Shown one piece after another: positions 1 to 9,574 of a stretch of DNA of 64,000 bases. Within the stretch, counting starts at the first letter, position 1. Each line of letters starts with the position of its first letter. The notes beneath the pieces were generated by a model that saw only the letters and a list, made by a program, of their open reading frames with translations, made no database searches and was not told the DNA's origin. The translations under genes were made by a program, and so were the position numbers. This DNA comes from Paraspadella gotoi (lineage: Eukaryota > Chaetognatha), in contig CM119271.1 in assembly GCA_051294375.1 (NCBI GenBank), positions 8,299,788 through 8,363,787 of the forward strand, written 5' to 3'.

Positions 1-415
1 AGGACGAAAAGGGAAACAATTGTAAAGGAATAGAGACGAAAACGGACGAAAAGGGAAACAATTGTAAAGGGAATAGAGACGAAAGGGACAAAAGGGAACA
101 ATTGTAAAGGAAAAGAAACGAAAGGACTAAAGGGAAACAATTGTAATGAATAGAGACGAAAAGGGACAAAAGGGAAACAATTGTAAAGGGAATAGAAGAC
201 GAAAAGGGACACAAAAGGAAACAATTGTAAAGGAAATAGAAATGAAAGGACAAAAGGGAAACAATTGTAAAGGGAAGAGACGAAAAGGACGAAAAGGGAA
301 ACAATTGTAAAGGAAATAGAAACGAAGGACTAAAATGGGAAACAATTGTAAAGGATTAGAGACGAAAAGAGGACTAAAGGGAAACAATTCTAATGGGACT
401 TGAGAAAAAAAAAAG
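1..415. repeat. minisatellite, unit about 40 bp
   Basis: About ten imperfect copies of a purine-rich unit containing GGGAAACAATTGTAAAGG and GAGACGAAAAGGGAC. Spacing between the AACAATTGTAA cores varies from about 34 to 52 bases. The array runs to the left window edge, so its full length is unknown. Its open frames are repeat translations, not genes. Confidence 0.9.
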
Positions 416-521
416 GACAAAAAATGAACCAAAAAAAAAAAAAAAAATGGCGGGAAACCTGTGGGCGAAAGTCCCTCCTGGATAGAAGCCAGTCTCGTCT
501 CCTCTCCACTTCATTTTCACC

Positions 522-624
522 ATGAGATCCAACGACGGCCTTTGTCCCTTCCAATCCGCCTTACCTCCTCCTCCTCCTCCCCTCCTCCGCCGCCGCCGCC
601 GCCGCCGCCGCCGACCGCGTCTCG
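522..624 (+). CDS. candidate first coding exon, unassigned
   Basis: An ATG in good context (TTCACCATGA) opens a frame beginning MRSNDGLCPFQSALP, followed by a proline run and an arginine run encoded by CTC and CGC repeats. It ends at a perfect splice donor, CTCG|GTAAGT (625-630). No matching downstream exon was found. The Pro and Arg runs could be only triplet repeats, so this is a candidate first exon of an unknown protein, or a 5' UTR. Confidence 0.35.
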
Positions 625-840
625 GTAAGTTGTGCAGAATCTCGTTCCCCAACCAAAATTCTCCGCTCTCTCCCAGAATCCCAGTTTGTAGTCGGCCCAG
701 TCCCTGGTTTGAGGGGGGGGGGAGGGAAGAATAGAGGGAGGAGGGAGGGGGAGAGTTGATTATTTCGTGAAGAGGAAATGACGAGTTAAAGAAATAGAAA
801 TATTAGATTTGATGGTCGTTGAGAAGTCACTTGTAGGAGG

Positions 841-888
<48 letters not shown>

Positions 889-1845
889 CAGGAGAGAGAG
901 AGAGAGAGAAGAAAAGGAAGAAAAAAAAAAGATAACCTTGTCTCGGACTAAAAAAATATTAGAGAGGTGAGTTTGATGGACTGATAATTCTGAACAGTAT
1001 AAGCGACCACGTTGGCTCTTTGTAGTATGTATATATCAAAAGAGACATCTTGAAATATTTTACAATTTTTTAAATAATTTCTGTCTTCCCAGTTAAAGTT
1101 TAAAAAGCTGTTCCGAGAATAAGATCTTACGAGAATGTTGCGAATGATCGTTAAATTACCGTCGAATAAAAATATAAAAAAAACTTAAAGAAAGAGTAAA
1201 GAAGAGAGCGATAAAGAGAAGAGTAGATAGACAAGTTATCTGGTCGTTTATAATGTTATTTTAAATATTTTTACATTTACTGATAGGAAATGATGTCAAT
1301 ATTGTTGATGTAACATTTCAAATCAATCGACCCACGCGTTGAAAAATAATCTACAAAAAATGGTCATTTTCCACGCCCAATTTTTAAAACAAATCTGCGT
1401 TCGTTAAATTTTTTTTTTGGTTCCACTTAAATTTTTAGCTTTTGCCGAGTGACTTCATTGGTAATAAAAAAAAATGATTTTCTTTGATATCTTTTGAACC
1501 AAAAATGATAGAACGATGAGACTGGTATCATATTAAAGCCATAATTATGGGGCATTCTTTTCCATATAATTTTTTTCCAAATATTTCCACGTATTTTTTA
1601 AAAATCTGGATCGGAATCTTAGTCAAAAGTATAACAACTTTTGAAATTAAATTAAACACACTTGGCTGTATTTAAAAAAATAAATAAATATAGATTCCGA
1701 AAAAGAAAAGGTTGAATTATGTTTCTGATATAAACAAAAATTTTCTATACCTCAAATGTTTATATAATTACTAAGGATAATGAATTATCATTTTTGTTGA
1801 AAACAAAAAAATTTAAAAAATTCATGAAGGAACCTTAAAAAACAT
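625..1845. other. non-coding, GA microsatellite then AT-rich
   Basis: Contains a G-rich stretch (711-750), a GA/AG microsatellite (about 840-910) and AT-rich sequence with no convincing exon on either strand. Confidence 0.7.
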
Positions 1846-1860
1846 ATGATTTAAATATGA
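1846..1860 (+). repeat. left target-site duplication
   Basis: ATGATTTAAATATGA occurs here and again at 3007-3021, directly flanking the foldback element between them. A 15-bp direct repeat fits target-primed retrotransposition better than a cut-and-paste transposon. Confidence 0.75.
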
Positions 1861-1901
1861 TTTAACAAAGTTTGGAAATGTTTTCGTCAACGATTTTTTA
1901 T

Positions 1902-1951
1902 TAGTATAAGGACATGTTTCGACTCTTCATTTCGAGTCTTCATCAGCAGTA
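1902..1951 (-). ncRNA. hammerhead-ribozyme-like motif, left arm
   Basis: On the minus strand the core CTGATGA is followed by a 5-bp stem II (GACTC/GAGTC) and GAAAC-ATGTC. An extra A sits between CTGATGA and stem II. Stem I does not pair well, so activity is doubtful. Confidence 0.45.
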
Positions 1952-2880
1952 ATGATGCATTAACAAATTTGTGTAAAAGAAGGAGAGAGAGAGAGAGAGA
2001 GAGTGAGAGAGAAAGAGAGAGAGAGAGAGAGAGGGCCAAAAGTTTCCAACACAGAGATAGTTGTTAAAGAATGAGTACAGTTTGAGTTGAGGACAGATCA
2101 GTTGTGAAAAGAAGTGAAATGGTCAATTGGTGAAAGAGAGAGAGAGAGAGACAGAAGGAGAGAGGGAGAGAGAGAGAGAGAGAGAGAAAAAAACAGGGAG
2201 AGACAAAATAATACATTATGTAATGTACAACAAAGAATAAATTTAAACTAATGGTGAATTTAACAATTATTCTAGTAATAAATAGATAGTAATGAAAGGA
2301 AGAAAGTTTTTAAATGTGAAATGATACATTTTTGTGAGGGATAGATAAGTGAATGTTAAAGTGAAAAATTAAGAATTAAGATAGAGCTCAAAATGAGCTG
2401 GCCCCCTTGGTTTATGCAAATGAATGGGGGGCCAGCTCATTTTGAGCTCTATCTTAATTCTTAATTTTTCACTTTAACATTCACTTATCTATCCCTCACA
2501 AAATGTATCATTTCACATTTAAAAACTTTCTTTCCTTTCATTACTATCTATTTATTACTAGAATAATTGTTAAATTCACCATTAGTTTTAAATTTATTCT
2601 TGTTGTACATTACATAATGTATTATTTTGTCTCTCCCTGTTTTTCTCTCTCTCTCTCTCTCTCTCCCTCTCTCCTTCTGTCTCTCTCTCTCTCTCTTTCA
2701 CCAATTGACCATTTCACTTCTTTTCACAACTGATCTGTCCTCAACTCAAACTGTACTCATTCTTTAACAACTATCTCTGTGTTGGAAACTTTTGGCCCTC
2801 TCTCTCTCTCTCTCTCTTTCTCTCTCACTCTCTCTCTCTCTCTCTCTCCCTTCTTTTACACAAATTTGTTAATGCATCAT

Positions 2881-2930
2881 TACTGCTGATGAAGACTCGA
2901 AATGAAGAGTCGAAACATGTCCTTATACTA
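2881..2930 (+). ncRNA. hammerhead-ribozyme-like motif, right arm
   Basis: CTGATGA (2886-2892), stem II GACTC/GAGTC around a GAAATGAA loop, GAAAC (2912-2916), then ATGTC with the expected cleavage after GUC at 2921. It mirrors the left-arm copy. The self-complementary ACATGT would suit a dimeric form with a minimal stem III. Stem I is weak. Confidence 0.45.
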
Positions 2931-3021
2931 ATAAAAAATCGTTGACGAAAACATTTCCAAACTTTGTTAAATCTCTATACTCAACGAAGCCGAAAGGATT
3001 AACACAATGATTTAAATATGA

Positions 3022-4032
3022 AAATTTAGGAGTTCAAACTTTGTTCCGGCTGATTTAAAAGCTACTGACATAGGGCTAAAAGGCTATATTATCACATTTT
3101 TAAATTTTTGTCATCTTGAGGTGCAAATTAAAACCTTTGCATAATGCCCATTAGCTATATTAATATAACTATTTTTAATTAAAAAAAGCATAACAATCTT
3201 TTAATAACACGCAAATGCATGTAGCTGTATGTTAAAATTGTTGTTTTTATTTGTTATTATAATACAAGGCTTTTATCAATAAAGGGGTAAATTGCAAAGA
3301 ATATAAGTTATTTCAAGGCTCCATATCGATACTATGATATCAATGAATTTTCTTTGTTCTGGCAACGAAATGTACCTAAGACATTGTAGTTTCATTAGCT
3401 AATCTTTATTTTTATAATTTTAAAGGGCATGTTTGGCAAAAACAGTAAGAAACAAAAATGACAACAAATTTTGAGAAAAAAAATTTGGATTAATTGCTAT
3501 TATTTCTTACTATGTCGTCAATTTATTTTTTTCGTTATGTGCTTGAAAGTTAGGCTAAACCCAACAGAATCGGAATCAGTGCATGACCGCTGTATATTTA
3601 ATTGACTTCTACAGTAAATACCGCAAAATAAAAAAAAATTAAAAAGAATTCAGACCAAGCGTCGTGTTTATTTCAGTATTTTTTAGTCAAGACCTTTATG
3701 GATTTTCTTTGTTCCGGCGGCGTTGGATAGCCAAAACACTGCAGTTTCAGAAATCATCCATGGTTTTGTAATATTTACTGCGCTACTGGTGCAAAAATTG
3801 CTAGGAACCAAAATTATTAGAAACCGCTTCGTTCTTTCGGATTTTTTTTTAAGCGCGGAGCGACATATCTAAGAAGAGATAAAGAAGAGAAGACGTAATA
3901 TAGAAAGTTAAGTAGATAAGAGATGAAAAAAATGATTTAGTAGAAAGAGGAAAAGAGTAAGAAAAATCGAAAGTACCTGAGAGAAAATAAAGAAATCGAT
4001 AAAATTAAAGAGAACAATCTCCTGAAATGGTA

Positions 4033-4090
<58 letters not shown>

Positions 4091-4880
4091 GATACAGTAC
4101 GAGAAAAATATAAAAGATAATTCGGTAGAAGGAAAGCAATTAGGGATGAAGAATGTAGACTAATAAAAAAAAAAACTCTTTTTCCCCGTTCTCGAAACCC
4201 GATTAAACGTCAGGTTATCAATCTAGTCGCCAAGCAGCTTCCTCGGAGGCTGATATGTAGATTAAAAACGAGAGATCGCTAATTATATAATATATATATT
4301 TATAATATAATTATATATGTATCTCCGCCTGCGACTTTTTTTTCCTACGAGTCGCGTGCCATTCAATTAAGAAAGCTTCTGCGTCATCGGGGGGCGTTTC
4401 CACCTCCCCGAGATAGGCGAAGAGAGGAAGGAGCAGGGCGTTAGTCTGAAGGCCCTTTTTCAAAATATAACATTGTGCCCCCCCCCTCCGTAATCTTCTC
4501 CGCGACTATTTCTTTTTGTCGTCGTCGTCGTCGTCGTCGTTATTGTCATCGTCGTTTCAATGTTCAACACGGATTCTTTTGTCCTTTTTGATTTCAATCA
4601 GATGAGTCGGTTTCCCTTTTTAAGCTAATCAAGTTTTTATCTCCTCTTTATTTTTTTCTTTTTCTTTTCAAACTCGGATTTGATTGGATTCGGGATTTTT
4701 TTTTTTTCCCCCTCTTATTCCTTATCCGCACATTTCGTCGCCGCTTCGGATTTATGATCTGACACGCCTCCATCATTTCCGGACCGTCACCCACCGCCAC
4801 GCCGGCCCCGACCTCCCCCCCCCCCAAGTTCTCATTTCCTTCAAGAATGGGGTCCTCCTTCTTCGCAACGACCGGGGACA
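3022..4880. other. non-coding AT-rich region with microsatellites
   Basis: AT-rich sequence with no supported exon. It contains a GA tract at 4037-4087, an AT-rich palindromic stretch near 4285-4320 and a GTC triplet run near 4517-4555. Open frames around 4650-4880 come from homopolymers and low complexity. Confidence 0.7.
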
Positions 4881-4928
4881 TTAAGGCCCCGGCTAATGGG
4901 GTCGGGCTGACCGATGGATACGATCGAT

Positions 4929-5068
4929 TTTATAAGGATACTACTATAATATATAGAAAATTGAAGAATATAAAATTACTTTTTTTTTTTACAAATTAAT
5001 GTTCACTGATGGTACGTTGTGAATAATTGACGTTTAGAATTTTCGTATGTAACTTTCACTACGCTCTA
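4929..5068 (+). mobile_element. 3' fragment of the hAT-like MITE
   Basis: Matches the last 140 bases or so of the elements at 15785-16390 and 16977-17589: TTTTATAAGGATA, TTCACTGATGGTA, and the terminal ACTTTCACTACGCTCTA. The 5' part is missing, so this is a truncated copy. Confidence 0.75.
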
Positions 5069-6660
5069 GCGGACGGGCATCCAGGCAGTCAGGCATTGCT
5101 TCGGTTCTCCAAAAAAATAAATCTTATTATTTTATTCACGAGTCATTAATTGAAGCCATTAGCTCAAAGCCATTTTTTACCCATTGTGCAATGTCCAAGA
5201 AACGTTCAATTGCTGGCGAGGAGGTCCGAATATGGTACGGAATTTTATAGCGAACGAACGACCGGGAAAAAAAAGTTATACTAGATATTTTGACCTATTT
5301 TTTTTCCAGAAGACTACTAACATATCTGCCCATCAGATTATTAATAAGTTAAATACGTATAACTGATAAAAAATAGAAACAAATTGAGTATAATGTAAAA
5401 TGATAGCTCTTTTTTTTTTTAAGTAAGAAAATTAAAACAATCAACGATCAACAACAAACAATCAACTGCCCTTTACCGCGACTGTACAAGCACATGTTTC
5501 TCTCCAATATACCGATAGATGTCGCTGACGTCAACGGCGAAAGTAAAAAAAAAAAAAAATACATCGATAAATGTGTCGATTTTTAAAAAATGCTTTTCTC
5601 GAAAGAACTCAGTCTTTCACAAGCAAACGGTTTTTCTAATTACGCCGATAACTCTGTTTCCCTGCGACCATGACGACCGAGATTAGGCCTGACATTAACG
5701 GACGACCGAGATTAGGCTTGACATTAACGGACCTCACATATGACATAACATTACGTGACAAGACTGTAAAACTTTCGGGATGTACTATGAATTCACTGCA
5801 TCGAAATTCCGTCTTTTATTCCTTACAGTTTTAGGATTTTTTCTGTCTTAACGAATGAGCAACCAACTATAGGAGATTTATATACCAAAGCCTGTCCAAA
5901 GTCAGGGGCAAGATAGCTTATTTATTAAATGAATGGATAATTTTTATATTGGTTGTACCAATTTCATACATTTTTAACGTAAATGGGAAAGACTGACGGA
6001 CAGCCATACCGACCGACCGTCTTAAAAGTAACTTATAGAGATGCTCCGCGAGTACTCTAAAATAAAAAAAAAAAGAAAAGAAAATTGAGAGAAAAATGGA
6101 GTCAATTTGTAAAAAAGTAGAAAAATTGCAGAAAATAGATGGAAAAAAAGTTATTTAAAAAAATCAAACTCCTTGACTCCTTGACTAGATGTAAGAAGTG
6201 AAAAACGTGAGATTGATTTATCGACAAACCGATAAATGATCGAGCAGAACGACGTGAATATAAGAGCATAAAACACTTTTTTTATTATTAAGTTGTTTTT
6301 TTTTTCTTCTTTGTCTTCTTTTAACCGAGGCTGAGAATTCCCGGAGGTCGAGTTGACTGAAAACGAAACTTGCTTCATATCTTGATGCCGAAGAGATTTG
6401 GATTTTAATTGATGAAAATCAAAACTTAGTTTTTTTTTATACTTTGACACATTATTGAACTGACTTTTACCATGCTTGTAATGACGTAAGAAAAAAAAAT
6501 GACTTTTTTTAAACAATGGTTAGGAGTGACTCAATAAAGTTCAGTCGATTTTAATCAAATTTAATTACGTCTGTATGTACGTTCAGTGTTTAGTGTCCAA
6601 AAACCTTGGAATTACTTTATTAACTACTTTATTAATAAATTAACGAAGCATAGTTTAAAA
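5069..6660. other. non-coding; tandem 29-mer and a dispersed repeat copy
   Basis: A 29-bp unit containing GACGACCGAGATTAGGC is repeated twice at about 5670-5728. From about 5780 to 6045 the minus strand carries a diverged member of the dispersed repeat also found near 33363, 46587 and 55154 (rc of CGGTCGGTCGG at the right end, AAGACGGAATT at the left). The frame at 6151-6516 on the minus strand is homopolymer-rich and not supported as a gene. Confidence 0.5.
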
Positions 6661-7560
6661 AAATGAAATGATGACGATGATGATGATGATAATGATGTTG
6701 GTGATAATGAAGGCGATGGTAACGATGATGATCATTATGATGATAATTGTGATGATGATGACGCAAACGTGCGCCTCTATCATTCTATTCGGTGATGATC
6801 ACGATAAGATGGTAAAGAAAACAAAAAAGAAGGAAGGGAGGAAAAAGGAAAGATATAAAGGAGGAAGGGAAGAAAAAGGAAAGAGATGAAGGAGGAAAGG
6901 AAGAAAAAGGAAATAGAGGAGGAAGGGAATAAAGATATATATATATATATATAGATATTCAATTTCGTTTGACGGAGATAGCGGGCTCGCTGTTGTCTAC
7001 TTCTTTTTGGGGACGACTTTGTTTCCAGAACTTGAAGCGAAAAACACTTCTGACGACCTAGATGTAAATTACTGAACATTTGAGATTTGACTATGTTTTA
7101 ATTTTATTAAGCATTTCATATTTGGTGAATAATCTGGAAAAATTTATATAAACTACTTTCTATTCAGCTTTATAAAATTGAATTTTTTTAAATAAAGTTT
7201 GTAATTAACTCTGCCACTAAAGAATAACCAAATCAGCCAATCAGTCTTTTCCCACGACCAATCAACTAATCAAATCTCGATCTTCGTTATCGCGTGCGAT
7301 CGCCTCGACGCCAACTTTTCAATTTTGCCAGAAAATCGCGCGGTTTCGGCCTCGTTCCGCTCGAGACTGAAGAAGTTGAAAGGCGAGATTCTATCTTTTC
7401 TCGGAAATATAAAAAGAAAAATTAAAGTTTTGATTAAGGATAAAAAAATATATAAGCGAGAAAGCTTGACTTTGGATCCTTTTATGAAAAGGATTAGGAA
7501 ATGGAATAATTAGTAAGCACTCTTCGGATTGCTGAGCTTGGATGAAGTCGGGGTAAGTTT
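6661..7560. other. ATG/GAT triplet tract, purine tract, CCAAT-like motifs
   Basis: A GATGAT-type triplet repeat (6665-6765) is followed by AAGGAAGG purine repeats (6820-6935) and a TA run (6935-6955). ACCAATCA-type sequences near 7227 and 7258 could be CCAAT boxes. A good donor, GGG|GTAAGT, occurs at about 7551. No reading frame ties these together into a gene. Confidence 0.4.
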
Positions 7561-7562
7561 CT

Positions 7563-7567
<5 letters not shown>

Positions 7568-7613
<46 letters not shown>
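7568..7613 (+). repeat. TC dinucleotide microsatellite
   Basis: About 23 uninterrupted TC units. A GAC triplet run follows at 7678-7715. Confidence 0.95.
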
Positions 7614-7617
<4 letters not shown>

Positions 7618-7979
7618 TTTTTCTTGCTGACAAAAGTTGACTTTGGTTCACATCTGAAGGTTTCTTATTCTCAACAAGACGACGACGAAGACGACGACGA
7701 CGACGACGACGTCTACGACGAAGCATTCGTCGGCGAGGAATGGGAACAACAGTAATAAAATGTTCTTAATTTCGAAATGAACAAACAAAACTAATTCTGT
7801 TTTGAATATAAAAAAAAACTGTTTTTAGAAAGAAAATTAATAGGAAACTATTGAAACACAGAGAACATAAATAAAGAGTTTGACAAAACGAAACTCCTTG
7901 TTAACTTGTACAGTTGATGGAAACAATTGAGCTGGTCTCGGGTCAACTGAAGCCAAGAACAAAACAGAAGAAGAAGAAA

Positions 7980-8115
7980 AAAAGAGAGAGAGAGGGAGAG
8001 AGAGAGAGGGAGAGAGAGTGAGAGAAAGAGAAAGATGCCCAGAGAAAAAAGAGAAAACGACAACGTTGTCAGGTCAAATCGAAACATCGGGGGTCCAAAG
8101 GGGGGAGAAAGGGAA

Positions 8116-8156
<41 letters not shown>

Positions 8157-8545
8157 AGATAAAAAAGCTGTCTTTAGTCCCAAGTAATAGCGTAACAGTC
8201 CTCCAAATAAATAAATCTCTTGTTATTGCTTATATATAGAATAGATTCTAATTTAAAAAAAAGACAAAACCATGAGTGATTTCATTATACATATCTTATC
8301 ATATCATATCATTGCATATCATATCTTATCCTTAGACTTTCCCCCCCAATTTTCCAAAGAAAGCCCGTGGACCTCAATGTTTTCAAACAAAGCTCGTCGT
8401 CACGTGACTTAAAAAACAAAGACCCAGTTCTCTGGCTTCGGAGAGACCAACAAAAGATCGATCCGCGTCTCTCTCGACTTTTTCTTGGACGAGGAGAGAG
8501 AGAGAGAGAGAGTGAGAGAGAGAGAGAGGGAGAGGGAGACGCCGA
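7980..8545 (+). repeat. three GA microsatellites
   Basis: GA-rich tracts at about 7983-8033, 8119-8152 and 8490-8540, separated by unique sequence. Open frames across them on both strands are repeat artefacts. Confidence 0.9.
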
Positions 8546-8731
8546 TCCATGGACACATTGGACGGTGACGACGACGACAAAGACGACCCAGAAAAAAAAA
8601 GAAACGGGGGGAAAAATTCTTTTTTTCGAGGTCAAATATTCGTAGAAAGAAGTTGACCACACGAATATTTCTAACAAACAAAAGCAAATGGTAAGTCAGC
8701 TTGGGCATTTTTGCCTCGGCGTCGCTCACTT

Positions 8732-8743
8732 CTCGCGGGAAAA
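8732..8743 (+). promoter_or_regulatory. E2F-like site
   Basis: CTCGCGGGAAAA is the reverse complement of a TTTTCCCGCGAG E2F-type element. It lies 33 bases upstream of the ATG at 8776, a typical position for cell-cycle genes. Recognised by eye only. Confidence 0.4.
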
Positions 8744-8775
8744 TGAGTTGCGAAGTCAGTTGGTCTTTAGAAGCC

Positions 8776-8867
8776 ATGGCAACCACAAATAGGGATATAA
8801 ATACCGATCTAAAGAGTGCAATTATAAAGTTTCTCGCGAGCGCTAACGATCCGAGTAATTTTAAAAG
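8776..8867 (+). CDS. first coding exon, unknown protein
   Basis: The ATG sits in strong Kozak context (AAGCCATGG). The exon encodes 30 residues, starting MATTNRDINTDLKSAIIKFL and including a DPSNFKR end, and stops in phase 2 at a perfect donor, AAAAG|GTAAGT. Composition is protein-like: mixed codons and no repeats. The E2F-like site just upstream suggests cell-cycle expression, which is inference. I do not recognise the family. The next clearly coding stretch, 9033-9251, does not join in phase as sequenced, so either an exon is missing or there is an indel. Confidence 0.6.
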
Positions 8868-9032
8868 GTAAGTAAAGACTAAACTGATAATTCAGTTCAC
8901 AAACATAGTATCGTAAATTCATGAACGAAGTTTCCAACGGACTTCTAGTCTTCAAACAATACCACAATTCACAAATGGCAGCAGTTAGTAGTCACAAACA
9001 TTTTATCACTAGATAACTAGAAATTTAACTAG

Positions 9033-9251
9033 AAACGTGACGAGAAATATTTCTATGAGCTTTCGGAGTCAAACCCAAATTTCGAAGCCATCAACAACAG
9101 CCGTTTTTCTATTGTTTCTTCAACTGTCGAAGGAGACCTGGCTTCGACTCCACGACAAGTGGCACAATGGACCAGGTTTTCAAGCGACTCGCGTCCCGTT
9201 TCGATCCGATCTCCGCTGGTCACTTTTGCTCATTCACGTATCGAAAGATAG
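9033..9251 (+). CDS. candidate terminal coding exon, unknown protein
   Basis: The frame starts after an AG (AACTAG|AAACGTGAC) and reads KRDEKYFYELSESNPNFEAI, then a Ser/Thr-rich tail to a TAG at 9249-9251. Amino-acid usage is natural and repeat-free. It may be the last exon of the gene beginning at 8776, but the phase (2 in, 0 needed) does not fit without an indel. An overlapping second frame runs through the same bases to about 9384 and does join in phase, so which frame is real is open. Confidence 0.4.
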   Translation, partial: KRDEKYFYELSESNPNFEAINNSRFSIVSSTVEGDLASTPRQVAQWTRFSSDSRPVSIRSPLVTFAHSRIER

Positions 9252-9500
9252 AACAAGTCCCACGTCGCTTCGGTCTCCAAATACTATTTTTATTTCTCAC
9301 TGGAAAAAAAAACCCATGAGGATCGAGAAACAATATCTGAAGAAAAATAAAGTAGATTCGTCCACCGATCAAGTTATATTATAATTATTAATAATTAATT
9401 AATAATTAATTAATTCCGTCGCGAACATAAACTAAAATCGGAGCTGTGTCAAAAGTTAAATTACTGGATTTCTATCGGACTTTCTCGGTTCTAAAGTTCA

Positions 9501-9510
9501 TATATAAAAA
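9501..9510 (+). promoter_or_regulatory. TATA box
   Basis: TATATAAAAA lies 74 bases upstream of the ATG at 9575. Transcription would start near 9530, giving a 5' UTR of about 45 bases. Confidence 0.6.
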
Positions 9511-9574
9511 AAAAAACAGGACGTTTAAACTTACCCTCCCAATCGCTACCTCCATTCAAACCTACCCCGTCGCC

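Larger units (their letters stand above)
1861..3006 (+). mobile_element. Penelope-like foldback element with hammerhead motifs
   Basis: Two arms of about 548 bp (to 2406, and 2426-2973) are nearly perfect reverse complements around a spacer of about 19 bp. Each arm carries a hammerhead-type motif near its outer end and GA/TC tracts inside. The right end extends past the palindrome into a tail ending CAACGAAGCCGAAAGGATTA (2982-3001), then the target-site duplication. The same tail, with 17 of 20 bases conserved, ends the related element at 51766-51957. No reverse transcriptase is encoded. Penelope-like elements are known for hammerhead-bearing, sometimes inverted terminal repeats, so this is read as a non-autonomous copy. 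The family assignment is inference. Confidence 0.65.

Noticed and set aside
1-415. CRISPR-like array
   Set aside because: Units are contiguous and imperfect, without unique spacers, in a eukaryotic context. It is a minisatellite.
6668-6889. Met-rich frame
   Set aside because: Translation of an ATG/GAT triplet repeat followed by a purine tract.
8018-8786. Arg-Glu and Ser-Leu rich frames
   Set aside because: Products of GA/TC microsatellites; the same holds for similar frames near 18053, 24026, 30251, 34403, 50814, 52137, 53216 and 56776.
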